Shown one piece after another: positions 27,092 through 36,161 of a stretch of DNA of 64,000 bases; the first letter of the stretch is position 1, and every line of letters starts with the position of its first letter. The stretch covers positions 1 to 64,000 of the forward strand of contig CAZTTH010000020.1 of assembly GCA_964615975.1 (NCBI GenBank), read 5' to 3'. The position numbers and the translations under genes are program-made. Under the pieces are notes generated by a model. The model was not told where the DNA came from, did not search any database, and worked only from the letters and a program-made list of their open reading frames with translations. The DNA is from CAZTTH01 sp964615975 (GTDB lineage Bacteria > Verrucomicrobiota > Lentisphaeria > JABSQK01 > JAJFLO01).

Positions 27092-27664
27092 ATGCGCATG
27101 AATCTCCCCAATCAAATCACGGTATTGAGATTGTTTTTCACCATGGCTTTTGTTGTCCTGGCTGCCGTTCCGGAGGATTTTGATAATAGCCTTTTATGCT
27201 GGAAGATTGGCTATTTCATCAGTATCATCGGTGGCTTCACCGACTTTTTCGACGGCTATCTTGCCCGCAAATATAACCTGGTAACCGATTTTGGAAAATT
27301 GATGGACCCACTGACCGATAAAATCTTCACGGTCAGCGCCTTTATCGTATTAATGCATCATGGCGTTGTCCCGTTCTGGATTGTTATCATCATCCTGACC
27401 CGTGAATTTGGCGTCACCGGCTTGCGATCGCTGGCTGCCAATCAGGGAGTGATTATGCCGGCCAGCCAATCAGGGAAATACAAAACCGTGAGCCAGATGC
27501 TGGTTTTATTATTTGGGGGATTGTTCTGGGTGCAATATCTTCCGTATGAAGGCAACCTGTTGCTGATTTGGAAAATAGTTCTCTATTCCCTTGCGGCATA
27601 CACCGTTTACACGGGAATCGAATATTTTCTCAAAAACAAAGAATTGTACATGAACGATCTCTGA
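27092..27664 (+). CDS. pgsA: CDP-diacylglycerol-glycerol-3-phosphate 3-phosphatidyltransferase
   Basis: A 190-residue inner-membrane enzyme making phosphatidylglycerophosphate, the first committed step to phosphatidylglycerol and cardiolipin. The CDP-alcohol phosphatidyltransferase motif is complete: DGYLARKYNL followed by DFGKLMDPLTD, supplying the Asp and Gly residues. It begins NLPNQITVLRLFF, typical for PgsA, and has four to six membrane helices. ATG 27092 or 27098 may be used. The stop codon is buried in the left arm of a 20-bp hairpin. Confidence 0.95.
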   Translation: MRMNLPNQITVLRLFFTMAFVVLAAVPEDFDNSLLCWKIGYFISIIGGFTDFFDGYLARKYNLVTDFGKLMDPLTDKIFTVSAFIVLMHHGVVPFWIVIIILTREFGVTGLRSLAANQGVIMPASQSGKYKTVSQMLVLLFGGLFWVQYLPYEGNLLLIWKIVLYSLAAYTVYTGIEYFLKNKELYMNDL

Positions 27665-27698
27665 AAGGCGGGCATTCCTGCCCGCCTTTCAGAGATCG
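27655..27698 (+). terminator. Perfect 20-bp hairpin over the pgsA stop
   Basis: Arms 27655-27674 and 27679-27698 are exact complements, with a 4-nt TTCC loop. The pgsA TGA (27662-27664) lies in the left arm. There is no T-run after the stem, so it may be an mRNA-end stabiliser as well as, or instead of, an intrinsic terminator. Confidence 0.65.
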
Positions 27699-27734
27699 CT
27701 TCCGGGTACATCACAAGCAATCAATGATCGGAAA

Positions 27735-29045
27735 ATGATATCCGTGGTAAGAGCTTACCCCCAGCCATTAATCAGTGGAATAAAATTCCCTGAGACCGTG
27801 AAGTCTGCTTGCAATCCGGGTTTGGCAGCCACCGCAACTTTCCTGATCTCCCTTCTCGTGATCATTCTGTCACCCGCCCCCCGTGTCGCGACCGCGTCAC
27901 CAGTGTCACCTTTTCCCGGCACCTATTCGGATCGGGATTATGCGTTGAATCCACCTGAAAAAAGTGTGCCGTTAACAACCCCATCACCCACCGGCAATGG
28001 TCAACAGCAGCCACTTCGATCATTGCAGGATGATTTTGCGGTTTCCATTAGTATTTATCGCGACCACCATGCCGGCTGCGGGTATTTTGAACTCAGCATC
28101 GCGGCAAAAAGCAATGTCGATCTCCTCGCGCCACACTCTCAGGATTGGTTGTTCCTGATTGATGCATCCAGCAGCATTTCTTATCATCAGTATGTGGAAT
28201 TCTGCAAAGGGATCAAAGTGGCCATGAATATTCTTACCCCTGCCGATCGCTTCAATATCATCACCTTTCGCGTTCACCACGAAGACGCCTTTCCCCATCT
28301 GGTCGCGCCGACAACGGCCAATATCCTGGCGGCTGAAAACTTTTTGCATTCCCATCGTCCACTTGGAAAAACCGCCATTGATGCCGCTTTGCTGACCTCT
28401 TTGATCGGGGCGGAGAATGAGCACCAGCAACGGTCGTGTCATCTATTCTTTTTCAGCGATGGCCATGCCACCTCGGGATCAGCGCTGGAAGACAACGTCT
28501 TGATTCGCCAAATCACCAGGGAAAACAGCGCGCGTGTGTCAATCTCGACCTTCAGTTGCAGCGCGGATACGAACCTTTATTTCATGGACTTTTTAGCCTA
28601 TCTGAATCGCGGTGTCAGTATTCATCAGAAAGCCGTTGAACGATCCTATATCAGTATCGCCAGTTATTTTCAAAGCCTGAGAGAACTGGTGCTGGCAGAT
28701 CCCATCTGCATCATTGCGGGCGCCAGCGTTGATGAGGTCTTTCCCAAGCGCCTTCCGCATCTTTATCATGGTCGCCCGGTGTATCTTACCGGCCGTTATC
28801 CGACGGCAACCCGCACACTCAGCATCCGACTCCAGGGTAGAGACAAGAATGGCCGTCAACAGCAATGGGGAACCATCCTCCATCTCAATTCTATCGCTGA
28901 GTCGACTCCGTCAGTCGCCACGCGCTGGGCGGCGCAAAATATCTGTACTTTGTTAAGCGCCAGAGATCCGCAAAATTCGGCTATGATCGAACGCGACATT
29001 GCGGCGCTGGCAAGAAAATATCAGGTGATCATTCCCTATGAATAG
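27735..29045 (+). CDS. VWA-domain protein, membrane-anchored or exported
   Basis: A 436-residue protein with a hydrophobic segment at about 31-50 (ATATFLISLLVIILSPAP), preceded by an unusually long polar leader, so either a signal anchor or a late start. A von Willebrand A domain follows (about 138-310): the metal-ion site LIDASSSIS (DxSxS), a Thr-containing GKTAIDAAL segment, and LFFFSDGHAT. The C-terminal part is a beta domain (about 330-400) and a short helix pair. Such proteins bind other proteins through Mg2+. Partners are unknown and no MoxR ATPase is nearby. The segment before the VWA is Pro/Ser-rich. Confidence 0.82.
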   Translation: MISVVRAYPQPLISGIKFPETVKSACNPGLAATATFLISLLVIILSPAPRVATASPVSPFPGTYSDRDYALNPPEKSVPLTTPSPTGNGQQQPLRSLQDDFAVSISIYRDHHAGCGYFELSIAAKSNVDLLAPHSQDWLFLIDASSSISYHQYVEFCKGIKVAMNILTPADRFNIITFRVHHEDAFPHLVAPTTANILAAENFLHSHRPLGKTAIDAALLTSLIGAENEHQQRSCHLFFFSDGHATSGSALEDNVLIRQITRENSARVSISTFSCSADTNLYFMDFLAYLNRGVSIHQKAVERSYISIASYFQSLRELVLADPICIIAGASVDEVFPKRLPHLYHGRPVYLTGRYPTATRTLSIRLQGRDKNGRQQQWGTILHLNSIAESTPSVATRWAAQNICTLLSARDPQNSAMIERDIAALARKYQVIIPYE

Positions 29046-29145
29046 TCCCCATGAAGGAGGCACCCGCCACAAAGGAAAAGCGATTGCTGAAATTTCACAT
29101 ATAACAACGAGCCGAGAGCCAGACAGAATAACATGAGCGTGGCGC

Positions 29146-30931
29146 TCATGCTACGTGGCACATGCGTCCCGCTTGTGCTAACACAAACCTGAATGTTCCA
29201 TCGGATTTATAGAGCCGATTTAAATACTCCTCCACTTCCTGTTGTTCAAAGAGCCGCATTTCATAAAATTGTCCCGCTATGGGTTCGTATTTGATCCCGT
29301 CGATAATGAGTTCATGCAAAGCTCTGTTGATGCACTTGGCAACCTCGGCCATCAAAATTGCCGGGTTGATTTTAAAATCCTGCAACCGTCTCGATTTTTT
29401 AAGAATCTCAACCAGTGTCCCGCGGGTCAATTCGGTTTCTCGCTGGAGAAACGACAAGATGTCAGGCAATGGCTGATCATTGTTGACGATATAGGTTCGG
29501 TTGCTGGTTATTCTGCCGCCTTCCAATCCGGATTCTTTGATCTCAAGATCGCGTTTGGTGATTTCTAGCCGGACTTCTTTTATTTCAGCCATTAAATAAA
29601 TTTTCTGCGTCGCAAGCCGGATTAACACTTCGGTCTTAAACTCGACAAAATACCTGGTCTTTTGTTTGATTTTATTCCAGAGATCATCCTGAGAGAGATA
29701 ATCGGATCCAGAGGCATTTAGCAGGGGAGTAAAGGCAAGCGGTGTAATCCGTCCGAATGTGAATCCGCCATTGGGATCGATCGCCGTTTCGATTTCAGCC
29801 TGCAGGCCACGCGCAAAATTTTCGAATGATTCATTGGCGATCACGGTCAAACGATTCACCTGATCGTCATTGACGCGGTCGCCGTTGCGATCCACCGGCA
29901 GACGCAACCCCCGGCCAATGGTCTGACGACGTTCCCGATCGGTCCCCATTTCACGCAGAGTACAAATCTGAAAGACATTCGGATTATCCCAGCCTTCACG
30001 CAACGCTGAATGGCTGAATATGAACCGCAGCGGCTCATCGGTGTTCAGCAACCGTTCCTTGTCTTTCATGATCAATTCGTAGGTCTCATCATCTTTCGCG
30101 GTGCCGCCGCTGGTATCCAAAAGTGCGACAATTCTGCCCTTCCTTTTATCCGCCGAGAAATAACCGTCATGCACTTCTCGCGCGGCATGGGGAATCACAT
30201 CATTATACATGGGTTTGTTACTGATTTCATCGTAAAGCTCTTCAAACCATTCAGCCGTTTTTCCTTTTGCGGATTCCCGTTTTCATCATAGTGGCGATAA
30301 CTTTTAACCTGGTCGATAAAAAATAACGACAGGACTTTTATTCCTTTATCTTTCAGTTTCTTTTCCTTCGAGAAATGCTCTTCGATCGTCTGCTGAATCT
30401 GGCTTTTCATCCGATCATCATTTATCCCCCCCGTTTCCCGGTTTAATTCGCATACAATCCCTTGAAATGCTCACGCATGAGTTTGATGGAACTGGTAACC
30501 CCTTCGCGAATGGCTACTGATGGCACAACGATAATGAATTTCTTGAAACCATAAAGTTTATTCAGCTCGAAAATGGTGCGGAGATAGACATAGGTTTTGC
30601 CGGTGCCGGTTTCCATCTCCACCGAAAAATTGGAAAAGCTGTAGTTGTCTGTTTCAAGCAAGGAACGCGATTTCGGAATCTGATTGCGGATTTGGACTTC
30701 GTGCAGGTTTTTCAACAGTTGATCGTGTGAAAGTGTCAGGGTGTTCCCAATCCCCAGCTCATTGAACGCCAATCCGATATCGAGCGCTTCCGCGCCCAAC
30801 GGTATGGATTGACCGCCCTGCGTATGCGGCAGTCCGGCAAACAGATCGGTAACGCTTTTTATCGCCTCAAGCTGATATTCAAGTGTACTGTCAAATCTGA
30901 GCTTCATAGATATCCCGTCTTTAATCGCCAA
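29146..30931 (-). pseudogene. Type III restriction enzyme Res subunit, broken
   Basis: Three pieces of one helicase-nuclease remain. Piece 1 (30931-30443) has the SF2 Walker A METGTGKTYV and stops after HFKGLYAN. Piece 2 resumes near 30445 in another frame with ELNRETGGINDDR, then IKVLSLFFID (to 30195). Piece 3 (30210-29146) has LREGWDNPNVFQ and TIGRGLRLPV, helicase motifs V and VI. Only a few bases separate pieces 1 and 2, so about 250 residues including the DExx box are deleted. Pieces 2 and 3 are split by a frameshift at an A5 run near 30257-30262. The C-terminal PD-(D/E)xK nuclease is missing too. The gene is therefore dead. Confidence 0.88.
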
Positions 30932-30938
30932 TGATATT

Positions 30939-31778
30939 TTATTGCGATAATGATTTTTGGGAATTCGGCGGCAGAAAGTTTTCGCCGGTCACCACTTTTT
31001 TACCGGTTTTGCCTTCCAACTCCACTCTTGCTCTTTTGGCAATACCGCCGCCTCTTTTACCCGCAACCCTGTTTTCTTCCATGCCAGTGGCATCCATGCT
31101 TTCGGCAATCTGCCGGGTCGAGAGTTCGGCAAGCGCGGTAAAAATCAATTCAGCTTCGTTCATGTGATCTCTGAGGTTTTGTGTTTTCAATCCTTTGATT
31201 GCCTTATGTTGTTTAACCGATAAATCGGCCCACTCCTGATGGATGATATTGGTAAGTATAGCGTATTCCTCCTCCTGTTTAATTTCATGATCTTTCCAGT
31301 AATCTGTCAGTTTATTCCGGGTTTCTTGTCCCATCATCCGCTGTTGAATCCATTTTTCGCTCCGCCCATGCTGTTGCCAATATGTTCGCGCCCGATCAAG
31401 CGATCTCGCCGGATCGGCCATATCCTGCATTCGTTCATATCCGACCTTGGCCAGCCATAATTTTATCGGTTCAGCCTTGGGACTGGGAACGGATTGAATA
31501 AGTCGCAACAGGGTTTGAGGATTGGCGACATCGGTGAGATATTTTTTGCCGTCCGCTGCTGCTAATTTCAGTTGGTGACAATTTGTCACCGACTCATTGC
31601 CTTCCTTTTTTAACCGTTCTTTCAATTTGTTCCAGTATTTCCGGGACGATTGGTAATCAGGCTGCTGAAGCAATACCTGAATGATATCCACCACCGAGAA
31701 ATACCAGGTTTCGGATTTCTCATCATAGACACGACGAATTTTATGGCCTTCAAAAAGAGCCAGCGTATTATTTGTCAT
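30939..31778 (-). CDS. BRO-N domain protein within the restriction operon
   Basis: A 279-residue protein starting LALFEGHKIRRVYDEKSETW, then FSVVDIIQVLLQQPDY and YWNKLKERLKKEG: the BRO-N/antirepressor fold, a DNA-binding domain of phage and DinD-like proteins. Residues 100-140 (SPKAEPIKLWLAKVGYERMQD) are also typical. The C-terminal half is helical, with AELIFTALAELSTRQIAESM. Such genes often lie between mod and res of type III systems; their role there is not established. Frame is intact although both neighbours are broken. The end is 8 nt from the res start. Confidence 0.82.
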   Translation of the reverse strand: MTNNTLALFEGHKIRRVYDEKSETWYFSVVDIIQVLLQQPDYQSSRKYWNKLKERLKKEGNESVTNCHQLKLAAADGKKYLTDVANPQTLLRLIQSVPSPKAEPIKLWLAKVGYERMQDMADPARSLDRARTYWQQHGRSEKWIQQRMMGQETRNKLTDYWKDHEIKQEEEYAILTNIIHQEWADLSVKQHKAIKGLKTQNLRDHMNEAELIFTALAELSTRQIAESMDATGMEENRVAGKRGGGIAKRARVELEGKTGKKVVTGENFLPPNSQKSLSQ

Positions 31779-31820
31779 AAGCGCTCCTTGGATTTTTACG
31801 TGTTAGGATGGGAATTATGT

Positions 31821-33341
31821 TTACACGGTTCTGAAAACAATCTGGCTTTGTTTTTCCTTGCCCAGGTTGTGGGCGGCAAAGGTTTGAACCGCGTTGGCCT
31901 TGAGCTGGTCGTTGCCGCCAAACGCGGCATCCAGGCAAATAAACCGCAGGGGATTGGCGGCAACAACGGCATCGATCAGCTCCCGGGTCACCACATCGGC
32001 AAGGCAGATAAGCAGCTCGTTATTGTCAACGGAGAAAACAGGTATCCCGGCAAACTGGATAGTCTCGATCTTTTTCGTGGGCATATACCCGGCTTTGATC
32101 AGGATTTCATAAAGCAAATCATCCGCTGTGGCCTGGTGATCGATGTGGTCGATATGCAGCTCCAACTGCTTTTCGATTTCTTCGGGGGTGTCATCGGGGG
32201 TGAGCTTCCGCCATTGCTTGAAGTTGGATTGATCGAGCCTGAACACCTTGAAGCCGCGGTCTTGTTCTGAAGCGCCCTCTAAATCAAGCTCACTTTCTTG
32301 TTCGTCATTGAGTTTATTGATTACCCGGCGGATACGCTCCTTGCCAATGTCGGCAATGGTTTTGAAACCGACCTTATAGGCATCGCTGTCTTCCGCGCAT
32401 GGTTCGGGAAGTTGAACCATGATAAACTTGCGATTGCCGCCATCCTGCTTGTTCAAGTCGAGAACCGCATGGGCAGTGGTGGCGGAACCGGAGAAGAAAT
32501 CGAGGATGATGTCAGTATCTGATCCAAATTCTATAAGTCTCGATAACAGTTCAATAGACTTAGGGCTATCAAAATACTTCTTGCCCATTATGTTCTTAAG
32601 CTGACTACTCCCATTTGGCTTTATATCAACCCATAAATCACTTGCCAATTTACCATCCGTTGGTCTTACATAATGTTCAGGTTTATTGTTATGGGACAAA
32701 AGCAGGAGATCTGTTTTTTTCCCCAGTGAATGTTCTTTTTCTTCAACCCAATTGTCAATTAATTTTTGATTTGGATTTAAGCCGAGGTCTGAGCATAAAT
32801 TTTCCCAATTTGTAATAGCATCCTTGCTACTTACCTCACTCCATCGCCATTGTCCCGTTTGGGGTTTAATACCAAATATTTCATAACTCATGGTTGGTCT
32901 ATTGGTACCACGCCAGTGATTATTCCATGATCCTTCAATTTCCATTTCTACATCTTCTAAATATGAATTATATGGAACATAAAACTTTTCAAATCTAAAA
33001 CTTGATTGTTTAGAATAAAACAAGACATATTCGTGTCCATGATTAAAAGAGTCAATTGTATCAAATTGAGCTTGTACATTTTTAATCCCCCGTCTAATTA
33101 CGATCAGATTTTTCTGACATTCCTCGCCGAAAAACTCATTCGTTAAATTGATAAGATTATGTTTTTCAAACAGCACGGTGCAGGTTCCCAGCTCAGCCTT
33201 GAGTTTTTCAAAGTCGACCGATTCTACCACTTCTCCCTGGTCATTCACGGTTTCAGTAAAGACGGATGGAAACAACGCTTTCAGCCGGGCACGGTTATCG
33301 GCGGCAATGTCGCGGGATTCGCCAGATAATGTATCGTTCAT
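31821..33341 (-). pseudogene. Type III DNA methyltransferase Mod, lacking the DPPY region
   Basis: A 506-residue in-frame remnant of the beta-class adenine methyltransferase that both modifies DNA and gives the Res complex its specificity. The N-terminus (LSGESRDIAADNRARLKALFP) and ESVDFEKLKAELG are normal. Then the sequence jumps straight to the region after the catalytic site (LINLTNEFFGEE). About 150 residues that should contain DPPYNTG are gone and are found in no frame. The SAM motif DFFSGSATTAHA and the C-terminal Res-binding part are intact. The central segment (about 32480-33130, the target-recognition region) is visibly more AT-rich than the ends, suggesting an exchanged specificity domain. 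Confidence 0.85.
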
Positions 33342-33723
33342 ATTTCGTTCACTCCTTTACTTCATGGCGATGAGAATAATGAAAAACTATAACCATATTT
33401 ACTGGCGTACATCAATTTTTGAACGTGGTAGATTGAGCATCTATAAGGAAGGCGAACAGGAATATCCGCTCTCCGTTAAAATCAAAATCGATATCATGGT
33501 TATTACGAAGAATTCACAGCCTAGGTTTACTCATTCACACATATCAATATCGGATCCGATTCGTGTTAATTGACGTTCATTCATGGTTAGCTCAAAATGA
33601 ATTACTGGATAATCATAGCCGAAATGTCCAGTGAGATCGATCACAATTCACATAAATTACAAAATTGATCTAAAATCCAAATGCCCCATATTATATATTA
33701 TTTCAATTGGAGATATTAAATCA
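33342..33723. other. Gene-free region upstream of mod and vapB
   Basis: No coding signal on either strand. It separates divergent mod and antitoxin genes and should contain their promoters; no specific box was identified. Confidence 0.45.
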
Positions 33724-33939
33724 ATGCAGGCAGTGAGAATCAATACAAATATAGCAGACAATGGCAATCTGATTCTTGAAAAATTACCGTTTCGTCCAGG
33801 AGAAGCAGTTGAGGTCATTGTCTTAGAACGAACCCAACAGGAATACTCAGGAGAACTTTATCCGTTGCGCGGGATCTCAATCACTTATCTTGATCCATTT
33901 GGTCCGATCTCGGAATCGGACTGGGAGGTATTGAATTGA
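33724..33939 (+). CDS. VapB-type antitoxin
   Basis: A 71-residue protein starting MQAVRINTNIADNGNLILEK, then LPFRPGEAVEVIVLER: a short beta-strand N-terminus like SpoVT/AbrB or Phd-type antitoxins, followed by a flexible acidic tail (ISESDWEVLN) that would wrap the toxin. The upstream in-frame extension to 33631 lacks a ribosome site; GGAGA precedes ATG 33724. It overlaps the PIN gene by 4 nt, the usual toxin-antitoxin layout. Family assignment rests on size and context. Confidence 0.75.
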   Translation: MQAVRINTNIADNGNLILEKLPFRPGEAVEVIVLERTQQEYSGELYPLRGISITYLDPFGPISESDWEVLN

Positions 33940-34301
33940 TCTTGCTTGATACCCACATTTGGGTATGGTGGGTTCATGGCGATCCCCGTTTGAAAAAGTC
34001 CTATCGAGAATTCATCGCTAATAATGAAAAGACTGGTTTGAGGGTATCAATAATTTCCTGCTGGGAAGTGGCGAAACTAATCGAATACAAACGACTCAAC
34101 CTACCGATTTCAGTTAATGAATGGATAGATAAGGCTTTGAATTATCCTGGTATAGAACTCACCCCATTGACTCCTTCTATTGTCATACTAAACTTTTCCC
34201 ATTTTTTGACTATGATATGGGTAAGTGGTATGGAATTCTGCGTCACCCTTAGCCCTCACGGCACTCATATGTTGCATAGTCAAAAAATGGAAAAAGTTTA
34301 G
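33936..34301 (+). pseudogene. VapC-type PIN toxin truncated by an inserted element
   Basis: Starts at a TTG overlapping the antitoxin. The first 85 residues are a normal PIN-domain RNase: ILLDTHIWVWWVHGDP (first catalytic Asp), ISCWEVAKLIEYKRLNLP (Glu) and IELTPLTPSIVIL. From there the frame runs through an inverted-repeat element and ends at 34301. The expected HxDPADRxIVATA segment with the last catalytic Asp is absent. A frame just after the element (FIVIASEKMDRKF) may be the remnant of the real C-terminus. The toxin should be inactive. Confidence 0.75.
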
Positions 34302-34302
34302 T
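34187..34302. mobile_element. 116-bp MITE-like element inside vapC
   Basis: Terminal inverted repeats of 28 bp (34187-34214 and 34275-34302) match at 27 of 28 positions, surrounding a 60-bp core without coding capacity. The ends can be read as TA-AACTTTT...AAAAGTT-TA, as expected for a Tc1/IS630-type element with a TA target. It breaks the PIN toxin reading frame. No second copy was seen in the window. Confidence 0.7.
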
Positions 34303-34403
34303 TTATCGTGATCGCATCAGAAAAAATGGATCGCAAATTTCTGGCACACCAAACTCCTGATTTTACTTTTGAGATCAGCCACAATAAAATATAGTGAAAC
34401 TCC

Positions 34404-35936
34404 ATGAGCTGCCTGACTTTCGAACAATTTCAATCCGCCGCCGCCGCTTATAATGTTGTGCCGCTATGCCGGGAGTTTCTGGCTGATTTGGAAACCCCCA
34501 TCTCCCTGGCGCTGAAACTCAATCGCGGTGAATCCCGTTTTTTCCTCCTCGAAAGTGTCGAAGGCGGGGAACAGTGGGGGCGCTACTCGATTCTCGGCTT
34601 CGATATCAAAGAGGTTATCACCATTCAGGATGGGCGTGCCTGGATAACCGACATAACCGGGAAAGAAACTCACCTGTCCGGAAACCCCGTGACCGCCCTG
34701 CAAACCTGGCTGCAACAATTCCGGATGGCGCCAATTGCCGGTCTGCCGCGTTTTTCCGGCGGGATTGCCGGTTACTTCTCATTCGCGGCCGTGCAATATT
34801 TCGAACGTTGCGGCGAGGTAAAAGACAACCTGACCGGATTTCCCGAAGCCTGTTTTTTTATCACCGATCGGATTGCGGTTTTCGATAATGTCAATAAAAC
34901 CATCAAGCTGATAAATTGCGTTCATGTCAATTCGCATACCGATCTTCGCGCCAGCTATGAAGAGGGCAAGGAAGTGTTGATCGGTCTGGAAAAAATCCTG
35001 CTTGCGGAATCGCCACTGACCGCTATCTCGAATCTCTCTGTACCATCGGGCTCGGAAGCACATTCCTCGGCCAACAAACAGCGGGTGGAATTAATCCCCA
35101 ATATGACCCGCGCTGATTATGAGGCCAAGGTCGAGATCGCCAAGGAATACATCCGCAACGGCGATATATTTCAGGTGGTCCTGGCGCAACATTTCCAAAC
35201 CCGGATCGCGGTCGCGCCGCTGGATGTTTATCGCGCCCTGCGCCATATCAATCCATCACCTTACCTCTATTTTTTCAAAATCAACCAGCACCGCGCCATC
35301 GCCGGATCGTCTCCGGAAGTCATGGTCCAGGTCACGGGAAAAAACGCCGTCATTCGGCCGATTGCCGGAACCCGCCCCCGTGGGGTGAATCCAGAGGACG
35401 ACGAACGCCTGAAAAGTGAATTATTGGCGGATCTCAAAGAACAGGCGGAACATGTCATGCTGGTTGATCTGGCGCGCAACGATCTGGGCCGGATCGCGGT
35501 TATCGGCAGTGTGCGCGTCACCGACTACATGATTGTCGAAAAGTATTCGCATGTCATGCATATGGTCTCGCAGGTGGAAGCTCAGGTGCGCGATGAACTC
35601 GATGCCATTGATGTGTTCAAGGCGACTTTCCCCGCCGGCACCTTATCTGGCGCCCCCAAGGTGCGGGCCATGGAAATTATTAATGAACTGGAACCTCATG
35701 GCCGCGGCCCTTATGGCGGCGCCATTGGTTACATCTCTTATGGCGGCACGATCATGGATATGGCGATTACCATTCGTTCGGTCATTTGCAAAAACTCCGA
35801 AGCTACCGTGACCGTTGGCGCCGGCATTGTTCAAGACAGCGTTAAAGAACGCGAATATGAAGAGACGGTGCATAAAAGCAATGGCATGCGGCGCGCGTTG
35901 GAATTGGCTGAGAATGGGTTGAGACTGGATTGCTAA
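34404..35936 (+). CDS. trpE: Anthranilate synthase component I
   Basis: A 510-residue enzyme converting chorismate and ammonia (from TrpG) to anthranilate, first step of tryptophan synthesis. The N-terminal FFLLESVEGGEQWGRYS contains the LLES element of the tryptophan feedback site. The chorismate domain shows IAGSSPEVMV, PIAGTRPRG, HVMLVDLARND, TFPAGTLSGAPKVRAME and GAGIVQDS. These favour TrpE over PabB or the fused forms. trpG and the rest of the trp genes are not adjacent, so this is a detached trpE. No leader peptide or attenuator was recognised in the about 100 bp upstream. Confidence 0.95.
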   Translation: MSCLTFEQFQSAAAAYNVVPLCREFLADLETPISLALKLNRGESRFFLLESVEGGEQWGRYSILGFDIKEVITIQDGRAWITDITGKETHLSGNPVTALQTWLQQFRMAPIAGLPRFSGGIAGYFSFAAVQYFERCGEVKDNLTGFPEACFFITDRIAVFDNVNKTIKLINCVHVNSHTDLRASYEEGKEVLIGLEKILLAESPLTAISNLSVPSGSEAHSSANKQRVELIPNMTRADYEAKVEIAKEYIRNGDIFQVVLAQHFQTRIAVAPLDVYRALRHINPSPYLYFFKINQHRAIAGSSPEVMVQVTGKNAVIRPIAGTRPRGVNPEDDERLKSELLADLKEQAEHVMLVDLARNDLGRIAVIGSVRVTDYMIVEKYSHVMHMVSQVEAQVRDELDAIDVFKATFPAGTLSGAPKVRAMEIINELEPHGRGPYGGAIGYISYGGTIMDMAITIRSVICKNSEATVTVGAGIVQDSVKEREYEETVHKSNGMRRALELAENGLRLDC

Positions 35937-36161
35937 TCAGAGATTATTCATTCGGATTTTATTCAGTATATATGTCAACCCAGGATAAAATCGAATCAAC
36001 TCAGCGGATCACTGACGGGCAAAATCGGTATTGGGATCACCTATTACTTGAAAGAGATCGCTTCGTAGTGAATCATCTGTGTCTTGAATCGATAATGCGA
36101 TTTGATTATCCTATTTTACCTTAAAATTCGACGTCTTTAGTATAGAGGGTTAACCATAACC

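Noticed and set aside
29146..33341. Annotation as a working type III restriction-modification system
   Set aside because: The DPPY motif, DExx region and nuclease end are missing and a frameshift is present.
33631..33723. N-terminal extension of the VapB-like antitoxin
   Set aside because: No ribosome site at the upstream start, and the added 31 residues are unlike antitoxin sequences.
35930..36124. 64-codon frame between trpE and the glycosylase
   Set aside because: No ribosome site, overlaps the trpE end, composition not protein-like.
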